Both the position numbers and the translations under genes were made by a program. Below the pieces are notes generated by a model. The model was not told the DNA's origin, made no database searches, and saw only the letters and a program-made list of their open reading frames with translations. 12,517 nucleotides of DNA from Gammaproteobacteria bacterium (GTDB lineage: Bacteria; Pseudomonadota; Gammaproteobacteria; SZUA-229), in NCBI GenBank assembly GCA_030637945.1, contig DAOWFN010000150.1, positions 1 through 12,517 of the forward strand. The letters are read 5' to 3'. Of this stretch, positions 1 through 8,196 are shown piece by piece; position 1 is the stretch's first letter; the number at the start of each line of letters is the position of its first letter.

Positions 1-738
1 CTTGAGACATTATATAACTACAACCCTGCTTTTAATCGCTGGGCGACAGACCCTGATGGCCCGCATACATTATTATTGCCTGTTAGCGCTGCAGATAAAT
101 TTGAAACCAACTATGCGACCTTACCTGCCGATAAACATTTACGCTGGAGTCGTCATAAGATTAAATCAGGTGAAACCTTAAGCCACATTGCAGTGAAATA
201 TAACACTTCAGTAAAACATTTAAGGAAAGTTAACAGTATCAAGGGTAACAACATTCGCCAGGGTAAATACCTGATCATTCCGCTTTCAAGTAAAAACAAA
301 AGCAGTTATGCACTGTCTTTATCACAACGACTAAAAACCACTCAAAATAAAAAACGTGGGAGTAAATCACGCGTTAATCATATTGTTCAGAATGGAGAGA
401 GTTTTTGGGAAATAGCCAAAAAATATAATGTAAGCATGCGCAAACTAGCCAAATGGAATGGCATGGCGATAAAAGATCCTATAAGAAAAGGCCAGAAACT
501 CGTGGTCTGGACGAAAGGAAAAAGCACCACGGCTAAAACACATAATCCAAACAGCACTGTCAGATCAATCCACTATACGGTAAGAAACGGTGATTCTTTA
601 TCTCGCATCGCCAGCAAGTATCATGTCAGCGTAACTGACCTGCATCGCTGGAATACGATAAAAGGAAAATACTTAAAACCTGGGCAACGCTTAAAGTTAT
701 ATATTGACGTTACAGAACAAAGCAGTAATCGAGGTTAA
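1..738 (+). CDS. mltD: Membrane-bound lytic murein transglycosylase D, C-terminal part (5' truncated by window edge)
   Basis: The reading frame is open from base 1, so the true start and the SLT catalytic domain lie upstream. The first visible residues include NRWATDPDGPH and LLLPV, which resemble the segment between the catalytic and LysM regions of MltD enzymes. Three LysM peptidoglycan-binding repeats follow, at about nt 154-282, 376-510 and 568-708. Each has the SGETL / NGESF / NGDSL start, an IA-KY helix, a WN or VN motif and a final -GQ-L or -GKYL strand. Lysine- and serine-rich linkers separate them. MltD is an outer-membrane lipoprotein that cleaves glycan strands to form 1,6-anhydromuropeptides; that is family knowledge, because the lipobox and catalytic Glu are not in the window. 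The TTG at nt 76 is an internal Leu codon, not a start. The gene is convergent with fumC, 24 bp away, and I see no clear terminator between them. Confidence 0.88.
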   Translation, partial: LETLYNYNPAFNRWATDPDGPHTLLLPVSAADKFETNYATLPADKHLRWSRHKIKSGETLSHIAVKYNTSVKHLRKVNSIKGNNIRQGKYLIIPLSSKNKSSYALSLSQRLKTTQNKKRGSKSRVNHIVQNGESFWEIAKKYNVSMRKLAKWNGMAIKDPIRKGQKLVVWTKGKSTTAKTHNPNSTVRSIHYTVRNGDSLSRIASKYHVSVTDLHRWNTIKGKYLKPGQRLKLYIDVTEQSSNRG

Positions 739-762
739 TTAACTTAATCAGAGACTCCTTGG

Positions 763-2136
763 CTACTGTTCACCAATCAGTTTTTTTGGATCAAGTAATT
801 TCTCCAGCTCTGTTCGAGATAGATCGGTCATCTCTGCAGCAACGTCGATCACTGCACGCCCTTCAGCATAGGCAGTCTTGGCGATTTTTGCACCCAACTC
901 ATAACCGATAACTGTATTTAACGCAGTGACCAGTATCGGGTTTTTTGATAGTGCCGAATTAATGTTATCTTCGTTTACTGTAAAATCTGCAATAGCCTTG
1001 TCAGCCAGCAAACGAGCAGCATTCGACAGTATCTCTATGCTTTGTAATAAATTATGAGCGACCACAGGCAGCATTACATTCAATTGAAAGTTACCCGACT
1101 GACCAGCGATCGTTATCGTTGAATCGTTGCCTATCACCTGCGCACAGACCATCGTTGTCGCTTCAGGTATAACCGGATTCACCTTACCCGGCATTATACT
1201 GCTGCCTGGTTGTAACGCAGGTAAAGCGATCTCACCGATACCCGCAAGCGGACCGCTGTTCATCCAGCGCAGATCATTCGATATTTTCATGAGTGCAGTA
1301 GCCAGTGTCTTTAACTGTCCGCTTAATGCAACGGATGCATCCTGTGCACTCAATGCAGCAAAACGATTATTTGCCACTTTAAAAGACAGACCCGTTGCAT
1401 TCGATAACTGCTCAGCGACCAGCCCACCAAAAGCGGCATCTGCATTGATACCAGTACCGACTGCGGTACCGCCGATCGCCAGCTGATGAATTTCTGGTAG
1501 CGTATTCTCTATGTGCGTCAGCGCCGATTGAAGCTGCACCGACCAGCCGGATAACTCCTGTCCCAAACTGACCGGCATGGCATCCATTAGATGTGTACGA
1601 CCCGTTTTTACGATCGATGCCAATGATTCAGCTTTATTATCAATCGTTGATATGAGGTGAGTAAGTGCTGGTATGAGTTGCTGATTGCAGGTGATAGCAG
1701 CACTGACATGAATCGTCGTTGGAATAACATCATTTGAACTTTGACTCATATTGACATGGTCATTCGGGTGCACCACATCACCCGCTTCCTTCGATGCCAG
1801 GTTAGCAATCACTTCATTGGCATTCATATTGGTGCTGGTTGCCGAACCTGTCTGAAAAACATCCAACGGGAATTGATCCATTAACTTGCCACTTATAATA
1901 TCGTCACAGATAGACGATATCGCGCGACGGTGGTTTTCATCGAGACAGCCTAACTTCTGGTTTGCATTCGCACACGCCTGTTTTACCAGACCAAGAGCCT
2001 TAATAAATGCTGCCGGCATGGTCATGCCGCTTATCGGAAAATTATCGACGGCACGCTGAGTCTGTGCACCGTAAACAGCATCCTCAGGTACCTGCAATTC
2101 CCCCATGCTATCTTTTTCTGTTCTAAATCCACTCAT
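763..2136 (-). CDS. fumC: Fumarate hydratase, class II (fumarase C)
   Basis: FumC catalyses the reversible hydration of fumarate to L-malate in the TCA cycle as an iron-independent cytoplasmic homotetramer. Counting from the ATG at 2142, the N-terminal KDSMGE and WGAQTQR-like YGAQTQR motifs are present. So are TGSATSTNMN (98-107), the allosteric/B-site HPNDHVN segment (125-131), SSND (135-138), GRTHLMDAMP with the conserved His184, and the family signature GSSIMPGKVNP (313-323) with the catalytic Ser314 and Lys320/Asn322. The length fits the family (about 460 residues). I prefer the ATG at 2136 over 2142: a GAGG lies 9 nt before the former but only 3 nt before the latter, and the N-terminus then aligns with E. 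coli FumC at the KDSMG motif. The gene is divergent from purB, whose product releases fumarate. Aspartase and argininosuccinate lyase share the fold, but the motif set fits fumarase best. Confidence 0.93.
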   Translation of the reverse strand: MSGFRTEKDSMGELQVPEDAVYGAQTQRAVDNFPISGMTMPAAFIKALGLVKQACANANQKLGCLDENHRRAISSICDDIISGKLMDQFPLDVFQTGSATSTNMNANEVIANLASKEAGDVVHPNDHVNMSQSSNDVIPTTIHVSAAITCNQQLIPALTHLISTIDNKAESLASIVKTGRTHLMDAMPVSLGQELSGWSVQLQSALTHIENTLPEIHQLAIGGTAVGTGINADAAFGGLVAEQLSNATGLSFKVANNRFAALSAQDASVALSGQLKTLATALMKISNDLRWMNSGPLAGIGEIALPALQPGSSIMPGKVNPVIPEATTMVCAQVIGNDSTITIAGQSGNFQLNVMLPVVAHNLLQSIEILSNAARLLADKAIADFTVNEDNINSALSKNPILVTALNTVIGYELGAKIAKTAYAEGRAVIDVAAEMTDLSRTELEKLLDPKKLIGEQ

Positions 2137-2161
2137 CAACATCTGCCTCAGCGTTTTTGGA

Positions 2162-2170
2162 TGATATAAT
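2162..2170 (+). promoter_or_regulatory. Putative extended -10 promoter of purB
   Basis: The divergent fumC-purB gap contains TGATATAAT, a perfect extended -10 (TGn plus TATAAT). No convincing -35 element is seen 16-18 bp upstream, which is tolerated by extended -10 promoters. Transcription would start near 2177, giving a leader of about 30-40 nt before purB. On the opposite strand the same bases read TATTAT, so fumC might use an overlapping -10, but that is weaker. I did not find a PurR-type operator here. Confidence 0.5.
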
Positions 2171-2213
2171 ACCGCTTTTATCCTGATTTAAAACGAAAAT
2201 TTTAATTATGACA

Positions 2214-3581
2214 ATGGAATTAAACGAACTTACCGCAATATCACCTGTCGACGGCCGTTACGGTTCTAAAACTGCCGCATTTAGAGATCTGTTTAGTGAA
2301 TACGGTTTGATAAAACATCGTGTCCTGGTCGAAGTACGCTGGTTTCAAGCACTGGCTGATCACAGTGCAATCAGCGAAGTTCCTGAATTAGATAACGACG
2401 CTTTAAATATACTAAATAGTATCGTTGATGATTTTTCTTTATCTGATGCTGACCGTATTAAAACCATTGAACGCACTACCAATCATGATGTGAAGGCCGT
2501 TGAATATTTTCTCAAAGAAAAAATTCAGGGCAATGCAACGCTGGAGGCCAGCAGCGAATTCTTACATTTCGCCTGTACCTCGGAAGACATTAATAACCTG
2601 TCTCACGGCCTGATGTTAAAAACCGGACGTGATGACATACTTTTACCCGCGATGGATGAGATCATTGAGAACCTTAGCGCCCAGGCACAGGAATTTGCAT
2701 CACAGCCGATGTTAAGCCGTACTCACGGACAAACAGCTTCACCTACCACCGTAGGCAAGGAACTGGCCAATGTCGTTTATCGGCTACGTATACAGAGAGA
2801 CCACGTCGCAAACACGCAAATTTATGGTAAAGCTAACGGCGCAGTTGGAAACTACAATGCACATTACAGTGCATACCCTGAAATTGACTGGCCTGATTTT
2901 TCACAAAAATTCATCGAATCGATCGGCTTAAATATCAACCCATTTACCATCCAGATCGAACCTCATGATTATATGGCTGAGATGTTTGATGCGATCAGTC
3001 GCTTTAATACGATCCTTATCGACTTAAGCCGTGATATCTGGTCTTACATCTCAAACGCTTATTTCAAACAAAAAACCGTTGCTGGTGAGATCGGTTCTTC
3101 CACTATGCCGCACAAAGTTAACCCTATCGACTTTGAAAATGCAGAGGGAAACCTGGGTATTGCCAACGCCCTGTTCAATCACTTAAGTCTTAAATTACCT
3201 ATATCCCGTTGGCAACGCGACCTGACCGATTCAACCGTACTGAGAAATTTAGGCGTAGGATTTGCGCACAGTCTTATTGCATACCAGTCATTATTAAAGG
3301 GTCTCAATAAATTAGAAGTGAATGCCGACGTGATCGAGGCCGATCTTAATGCAAGCTGGGAAGTTTTAGCAGAGCCGATACAAACAGTCATGCGACGCTA
3401 TGGCATTGAAAACCCGTACGAAAAACTAAAAGAATTAACGCGCGGCAAAGCTATCACACAGCAAGCCTTCCAGGACTTTATCCTTACCCTGGATATACCA
3501 GACGACGCACGTGAAAACCTGTTAAAGCTTACGCCGCTGAATTATATCGGTAATGCAGTCGAGCAGACAAAAAAGCTGTAG
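2214..3581 (+). CDS. purB: Adenylosuccinate lyase
   Basis: PurB acts twice in purine synthesis, splitting SAICAR to AICAR and adenylosuccinate to AMP, and releases fumarate each time; it is a cytoplasmic homotetramer. The N-terminal LTAISPVDGRYG closely matches gammaproteobacterial PurB. The TSEDINN segment, SRTHGQTASPTT (catalytic His) and the superfamily signature GSSTMPHKVNP (catalytic Ser) are all intact. There are two in-frame ATGs, at 2208 and 2214. Starting at 2214 (MELNEL) gives 455 residues and places the catalytic residues at His171 and Ser295, the same numbers as in E. coli, so I chose it. Neither start has an evident Shine-Dalgarno sequence. It appears to head the purB-roxA-GNAT-PLD-like run, with 22 bp to roxA. 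Confidence 0.96.
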   Translation: MELNELTAISPVDGRYGSKTAAFRDLFSEYGLIKHRVLVEVRWFQALADHSAISEVPELDNDALNILNSIVDDFSLSDADRIKTIERTTNHDVKAVEYFLKEKIQGNATLEASSEFLHFACTSEDINNLSHGLMLKTGRDDILLPAMDEIIENLSAQAQEFASQPMLSRTHGQTASPTTVGKELANVVYRLRIQRDHVANTQIYGKANGAVGNYNAHYSAYPEIDWPDFSQKFIESIGLNINPFTIQIEPHDYMAEMFDAISRFNTILIDLSRDIWSYISNAYFKQKTVAGEIGSSTMPHKVNPIDFENAEGNLGIANALFNHLSLKLPISRWQRDLTDSTVLRNLGVGFAHSLIAYQSLLKGLNKLEVNADVIEADLNASWEVLAEPIQTVMRRYGIENPYEKLKELTRGKAITQQAFQDFILTLDIPDDARENLLKLTPLNYIGNAVEQTKKL

Positions 3582-3603
3582 CTCGTCATAGGTCCTGGCA
3601 ATA

Positions 3604-4809
3604 ATGGATTCAGAAAACGTTCATGGCAAAAGTGCAAGCTGTTTAGGTGCAACCAGCATTGAAGATTTTCTGACTCAATACTGGCAAAAAAAACCACTGC
3701 TCATCAGGAATGCCTTTCCCGATCTGCAGTCACCGATATCAGCAGATGAACTAGCAGGTCTCGCCTGTGAAGAACATGTAAATTCCAGACTTGTCCTTGC
3801 CAGAGGCGACAACATCAGCGAACCAGACAGAACCTGGCAAGTCGAATTTGGTCCGTTTGATGAATCACGTTTTAGTCAACTGCCCGACACTGACTGGTCA
3901 CTATTAGTCAGCGATGTAGAAAGACACTTACCTGAAACAAAATCGTTATTAAGATATTTTCGTTTTATCCCGGACTGGCGTATAGATGATCTGATGATAA
4001 GTTATGCACCAGGCGGCGGTTCTGTTGGTCCACACACAGATGCCTACGACGTTTTTTTACTGCAGCTAAGCGGCCAGCGCCTGTGGAAAATCAGTGAACA
4101 TTTCAACGATGAAACCTTAAGTAACACTGATTTATGCATATTAAAAGAATTTGATGCCGAGCAGGAGTGGTTAGTAAATGCCGGTGACATGTTATATCTG
4201 CCACCAAATGTAGCCCACCATGGCATCGCACAAACCTGCCTGGATAAACAGGGGGATGACGAGCCCTGCATGACCGCCTCTATTGGTTTTAGAGCCCCTT
4301 CGTTAAAAACGATTACAGGTGATTACGTCCATTACCTTAATGAGAGCAATCAGCAAGAGATACGCTACAGTGACACTTCACCTGTAAAACCTGCACATCA
4401 TGCCGAGATATCAGAAGATACTGTCAGCCACTTTGTCGATTACCTTAAACAAGGATTATCAATAGAACGTGAGCAGGTAAAAAAATGGCTCGGACAATAC
4501 TGTAGTGACAACAAAACTTTTGAAGATTTAATCGATGATGATTACGACATAGATTTTGACGAGTTGTGTAACATCGCCTCTCGATCAACACTGATGCAGT
4601 CACCCTATTCTAATTTCTTATTCAGTCACTCACATCAATCTGCATTATTATTTGTTAACGGCATCAGTTATGAAGTAAGTAAACAATTTGCAGAATCACT
4701 CTGCGAGGATGAACACATCAACTTCCAGCAACTCGAACAAACGTTAACATCGTCAGATAAAAAAACATTAATAACACTTTTTAATAATGGTGCAATTATC
4801 ACTGCATAA
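3604..4809 (+). CDS. roxA: Ribosomal protein L16 arginine hydroxylase (JmjC/cupin 2-oxoglutarate oxygenase)
   Basis: RoxA (YcfD) is an Fe(II)/2-oxoglutarate-dependent oxygenase that hydroxylates an arginine of ribosomal protein L16. The N-terminal FLTQYWQKKPLLIRNAF segment (about 22-38) is typical of this family. The JmjC-type double-stranded beta helix shows the iron-binding HTD (His144, Asp146) within GGGSVGPHTDAYDVFL, and the distal His205 within DMLYLPPNVAHHG. TASIGFRAPS (224-233) follows, and then a C-terminal region expected to hold the dimerisation and winged-helix parts. At 401 residues it is slightly longer than the E. coli protein (about 373). The Shine-Dalgarno sequence is weak (AGG about 11 nt upstream). 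In E. coli, ycfD and purB flank phoPQ; here they are adjacent. The substrate is inferred from family membership. A close relative such as human MINA/NO66-type enzymes is excluded by the bacterial context only. Confidence 0.9.
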   Translation: MDSENVHGKSASCLGATSIEDFLTQYWQKKPLLIRNAFPDLQSPISADELAGLACEEHVNSRLVLARGDNISEPDRTWQVEFGPFDESRFSQLPDTDWSLLVSDVERHLPETKSLLRYFRFIPDWRIDDLMISYAPGGGSVGPHTDAYDVFLLQLSGQRLWKISEHFNDETLSNTDLCILKEFDAEQEWLVNAGDMLYLPPNVAHHGIAQTCLDKQGDDEPCMTASIGFRAPSLKTITGDYVHYLNESNQQEIRYSDTSPVKPAHHAEISEDTVSHFVDYLKQGLSIEREQVKKWLGQYCSDNKTFEDLIDDDYDIDFDELCNIASRSTLMQSPYSNFLFSHSHQSALLFVNGISYEVSKQFAESLCEDEHINFQQLEQTLTSSDKKTLITLFNNGAIITA

Positions 4810-4811
4810 CG

Positions 4812-5255
4812 ATGCGCACAATGAACATTATTAAACGGACCCCGGTTATACGCATCGCAATCTGGAAAGACGAAAAAGATACATTGTCCGACATACGCCG
4901 GCGGGTATTTATCGAAGAACAGGATGTTCCTGAACAGATGGAGTGGGATGAATACGACGAATCATCTAAACACTATCTGGCCGCACTTGAAAATAAAGTG
5001 GTTGCTGTCGCGCGACTAAAACCTGATGGGCAGCTTGGCCGTATGGCGGTGTTAACAGAATACCGTAATCAAGGTATCGGCAGCGCACTGTTACGCTTTA
5101 TATTGCAAGACATAAAAAATAAAAAACCCATAAAAATCTATTTACACGCACAGGTTTCAGCCATCAATTTTTATAAAAAACAAGGCTTTATAGAACATGG
5201 TGAAATTTTTTATGAGGCTGACATCCCACACCGTAAAATGCTCTTAGGTATTTAA
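4812..5255 (+). CDS. GNAT-family N-acetyltransferase (ElaA/YjcF-like)
   Basis: This 147-residue protein is a single GNAT domain expected to transfer acetyl from acetyl-CoA to an amine. The N-terminal part carries IRRRVFIEEQDVPEQMEWDEYD, typical of the ElaA/YjcF group. The acetyl-CoA pyrophosphate loop is RNQGIGSALL, preceded by the strand LGRMAVL (motif A). Motif B is seen as HAQVSAINFYKKQGF, and the protein ends with the IPHRKM motif common in this group. It starts 2 nt after the roxA stop and ends 1 nt before the next gene, so the three are almost certainly co-transcribed and may be translationally coupled. The acceptor is unknown. ATGs at 4812 and 4821 are both possible starts. Confidence 0.88.
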   Translation: MRTMNIIKRTPVIRIAIWKDEKDTLSDIRRRVFIEEQDVPEQMEWDEYDESSKHYLAALENKVVAVARLKPDGQLGRMAVLTEYRNQGIGSALLRFILQDIKNKKPIKIYLHAQVSAINFYKKQGFIEHGEIFYEADIPHRKMLLGI

Positions 5256-5256
5256 A

Positions 5257-5763
5257 ATGGCTTACATACTTGGAGAAACAGCGGATGAAATTCAAGTCGA
5301 TAGCGTGGATGAATACCAGCGGATCACACTATCTCTGATCGAGCAGGCACGCAACAGCATCGATATATTCACTCAGGATTTAGAAGCCGCGATATACGAC
5401 GATAAAAATATTGAGCAATTAATTTTTACTTTATCAAAAAGACATCCGAATACACGCATTCGCATATTAGTACAGGACTCTAGAAGACCTGTACAAGATG
5501 GCCACCGACTGATAAGACTTGCACAACGATTAACCAGCTCTGTTTTTATCCATAACCCATCCAGCAAATACAAAGACGAACAAGGCGCCTTTATGGTAGT
5601 TGACGATATAGGTTTAATTCATCGATCCGTAGCGACAAGCAGAACGTATAAAGCCAGTGCCAATTTTAAATCACCAGGGCCCGCAGCAAAACTTATTGAT
5701 TACTTCAATACTATATGGGAACACAGTATTTCTGACGTACAGACTCGGCGTATGTATATATGA
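5257..5763 (+). CDS. Conserved small protein resembling a phospholipase D fold, no intact HKD motif
   Basis: This 168-residue protein belongs to no family I can name with certainty. Its pattern suggests half of a phospholipase-D-like fold. A helix (about 20-33) is followed by the strand SIDIFTQDLE. A second helix follows, then NTRIRILVQDS (about 65-75). Next comes a helix with HRLIRLAQRL, a strand FIHNP, and finally FMVVDDIGLIHRSV (about 112-125). The PLD catalytic motif HxKxxxxD is not present: the equivalent place reads HRSVATSR, so phosphodiesterase activity is doubtful. No signal peptide or membrane segment is visible, so it is probably cytoplasmic. An AGG 8 nt before the ATG can serve as the ribosome binding site. 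The start lies 1 nt after the GNAT stop, which implies functional association with the acetyltransferase and perhaps with RoxA. I recall similar gene pairs next to purB in pseudomonads, but I have not checked this. Confidence 0.72.
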   Translation: MAYILGETADEIQVDSVDEYQRITLSLIEQARNSIDIFTQDLEAAIYDDKNIEQLIFTLSKRHPNTRIRILVQDSRRPVQDGHRLIRLAQRLTSSVFIHNPSSKYKDEQGAFMVVDDIGLIHRSVATSRTYKASANFKSPGPAAKLIDYFNTIWEHSISDVQTRRMYI

Positions 5764-5786
5764 TTGACTATCGGTAAGAGCAAGAC

Positions 5787-5810
5787 AAGGCTATCTATCG
5801 TTGATAGCTT
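5787..5810. terminator. Hairpin at the convergent junction, possible weak bidirectional terminator
   Basis: GCTATC (5790-5795) and GATAGC (5803-5808) form a perfect 6-bp stem with a 7-nt loop, extendable by a G-T and an A-T pair. It covers the stop codon of the GGDEF-EAL gene and sits 25 nt after the stop of the PLD-like gene. No run of T follows on either strand, so it is at best a weak intrinsic terminator or a transcript-end stabiliser. Confidence 0.3.
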
Positions 5811-8190
5811 GTGGCCTGCCCAGATGATAACCTTGAACAAAATCCACACCGATCTCTCTTAACACTTGCAGCGTCGCTTCATCCTCAACATGTTCTGCGA
5901 TGGTATCTAGCTTCATCACTTTTCCGATCTGATGGATCGATTCGACCATCGCACGGTCTATCTCATCACGGCTGATCTCCTTGACGAAGCTGCCATCAAT
6001 TTTCAGATAATTGACCGGCAATGATTTGAGATAAGCGAACGAACTCAGACCACTGCCAAAATCATCCAGCGCAAATTTACAGCCGTAGGTTTTTAGTTCA
6101 TTGATAAAAGCGGTCGCCTTGGTCAGGTTACTGATCGCTACCGTCTCTGTGATCTCGAAGCAGACATTAGCCAATGAGACATGATGCCTGTTTTTTTCTT
6201 CGAGGATGAAATCAAGAAGTTTTTCATCATTGATAGAATCGCCAGACAGGTTAATGGCGAAGATGCGCTCAGTCCCTCTGATAGGATCTGCCGGGTCTTC
6301 CCTGCCCATAAATTCGAACACTTCACGAATCACCCAGCGATCGATCTCAGGCATAAGACCGTAACGCTCCGCGGCCGGCATGAACGCGCCGGGAGGAATG
6401 ACGTTACCCTCTTCATCGATCATGCGCAGTAATATTTCCAGGTGATCCCGGTTGTGATCAGATACACCGACGATCGGCTGATGGTACAACTGAAAACGAT
6501 TATCTTCCAGGGCTTTAGATATACGTGCCGTCCAGTGCATCTGTCCGTAACGTTCGTTGACTACCTCATCGGATGGTTCATAGACGTGTACGCGGTTACG
6601 GCCCGAATCTTTTGCCGCATAACAGGCCACATCGGCCGCACTCAACACCAGCGACATCTCACAGTTGTCTGAATTTATTCCGATAACACCGATACTGACA
6701 CCAATTTCAAACGTCCGGTCATCCCAGATAAATCGATAATCCTTTATTTTCTGTCGAATTTTATCTGCGATACCTGCGGCCCGCCTTAATTCACAATTCT
6801 CCAGAATAATACCAAATTCATCACCGCCCAGACGTGCGACAATGTCTCCACTTCGCAATACTTCATTAAATAAAGCGGGTAACTGTTTTAATAATTCATC
6901 ACCTGCAATATGACCACAGGTATCATTAACGATTTTAAAATTATCCAGGTCGAGGTAAAACAAAGTATGATGCCGATCTTCTTCGCGAACATTCATTAAA
7001 ATCTCTTCCAGGCTTTCTTCAAATTTTCGACGGTTATACAGACCCGTCAACAAATCATGACTCGCCTGATATGAAAGCTGCCTGGTCAATCGCCTGGTAT
7101 GACTAACATCCTGCACGACGATAACTGCACCTAACAGCTCACCTGCTTCAGATTTCATCGGTGCAATCGATGACTCGATAGAGATCACCATCTCCTCTTT
7201 TGTGATCAATGAAGAATGCTCGGGCAAATGAATAATTTCACCCGTTACAAAACATTTATGCAGTGGGTCATCTATTATTTCACCACTACTCTCTTCTACG
7301 ATCTTAAAAATATCTTTAAACTTCGAACCGTAACATTCCTTATCTTTACAATTCAATAACCTTTCACCCGCAGGATTGACGTAAACGATACGTTCATCGA
7401 TATCGACGGTGACAACAGTATCGGTAATGGAATGCAAAGTTACTTCTGCGCGCTCTTTTTCGAGACTTAACGCAACTTCTGATGCTGAAGCTCTCTCCAG
7501 TGCGAGAGAAATTTCATTCTTGTGCGCCAATAAAGTTTCTATCGCATTGTTGATAAATTTTCCTAAGTAACCAAACTCATCAGCCCGTTTTTCATCAAAG
7601 CGAGCATCTTCATCTCCCTGTGAGAATTTTTCAGCCGTCGTTACCATTAAGTGAAAGGGTTTTGATAGCATTTTTTGTAACACACGCTGCAAAAACAGAC
7701 CAAAAATAAAAACACCGATGCCGATGGATAATAAGATCTGTTTTCGAAGTATTGCTATCGTCTTCTTTGAATTTGTCGAATAGATCTCAACATTAATGCT
7801 ATTCAACTCGTTAAAGCCTAAGGGATAATAATGCAAGGTATATTCGTAAATATCATCGTCTTCATAAGCCGAACCGATAGATAATGACTCTTCACCTGCA
7901 TAAAGACGAACTGCATTAAAGTCAAAATCAAGAATATGTTCGTTTATTCTGGATCTGATCATTCCAGCAGCGTGAACAAGAACGGGGGTTTCTGAATACT
8001 GCTCGATAATACTTTCAATATCGTATGCCAGTACTAGTGACTCCTGTTTTTTTGTAGCAACATGATTTTCTTCTATCTGCTGCAAAATGATTACAGCAAC
8101 AAGCAATCCAACAAAGACCAATCCCCAGAAAACCAATCCTGTAATACGGGCAGGTAGCTTTATCTCGAATTTTTCTCCCTGTTCAGACAT
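5791..8190 (-). CDS. Membrane-anchored HAMP-PAS-GGDEF-EAL protein (c-di-GMP cyclase/phosphodiesterase)
   Basis: This 799-residue inner-membrane signalling protein has TM1 at about 15-37, a periplasmic sensor-like region at 38-149, TM2 at about 151-170 and HAMP at about 170-224. A coiled-coil linker rich in Ala, Glu and Leu (225-252) and a PAS domain (about 253-362) follow. The GGDEF domain (about 373-538) has an intact GGDEF at 455-459 and an allosteric I-site RSGD at 446-449, five residues upstream as in known cyclases. The EAL domain (about 553-795) has EIL in place of EAL (Glu585 kept), NLS (Asn647), EITET (Glu679), DDFGSG (709-714), KIDG (730-733), AEHVE (Glu766) and QGYHLGRP. All the metal- and c-di-GMP-binding residues I can place are therefore present, and both activities are possible; net PDE activity is my inference. 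It lies 6 nt downstream of the membrane-protein gene. The ribosome binding site is weak. Confidence 0.93.
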   Translation of the reverse strand: MSEQGEKFEIKLPARITGLVFWGLVFVGLLVAVIILQQIEENHVATKKQESLVLAYDIESIIEQYSETPVLVHAAGMIRSRINEHILDFDFNAVRLYAGEESLSIGSAYEDDDIYEYTLHYYPLGFNELNSINVEIYSTNSKKTIAILRKQILLSIGIGVFIFGLFLQRVLQKMLSKPFHLMVTTAEKFSQGDEDARFDEKRADEFGYLGKFINNAIETLLAHKNEISLALERASASEVALSLEKERAEVTLHSITDTVVTVDIDERIVYVNPAGERLLNCKDKECYGSKFKDIFKIVEESSGEIIDDPLHKCFVTGEIIHLPEHSSLITKEEMVISIESSIAPMKSEAGELLGAVIVVQDVSHTRRLTRQLSYQASHDLLTGLYNRRKFEESLEEILMNVREEDRHHTLFYLDLDNFKIVNDTCGHIAGDELLKQLPALFNEVLRSGDIVARLGGDEFGIILENCELRRAAGIADKIRQKIKDYRFIWDDRTFEIGVSIGVIGINSDNCEMSLVLSAADVACYAAKDSGRNRVHVYEPSDEVVNERYGQMHWTARISKALEDNRFQLYHQPIVGVSDHNRDHLEILLRMIDEEGNVIPPGAFMPAAERYGLMPEIDRWVIREVFEFMGREDPADPIRGTERIFAINLSGDSINDEKLLDFILEEKNRHHVSLANVCFEITETVAISNLTKATAFINELKTYGCKFALDDFGSGLSSFAYLKSLPVNYLKIDGSFVKEISRDEIDRAMVESIHQIGKVMKLDTIAEHVEDEATLQVLREIGVDFVQGYHLGRPQAINDR

Positions 8191-8196
8191 CTAGTC

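Noticed and set aside
76..78. TTG as the start of the LysM protein
   Set aside because: The frame is open upstream to base 1 and the upstream residues match MltD, so the TTG is an internal leucine codon.
734..745. Palindrome GTTAATTAAC after the mltD stop as a terminator
   Set aside because: It is AT-only in the stem centre, has no loop or T-run, and would not form a stable RNA hairpin.
1127..1486. Open frame of 119 codons on the plus strand inside fumC
   Set aside because: It is antisense to a conserved gene, shows no family motif, and its composition is explained by the fumC codons on the other strand.
6181..6672. Two plus-strand open frames antisense to the GGDEF-EAL gene
   Set aside because: They lie wholly within the strongly conserved EAL coding region, have no recognisable motifs, and look like shadow frames.
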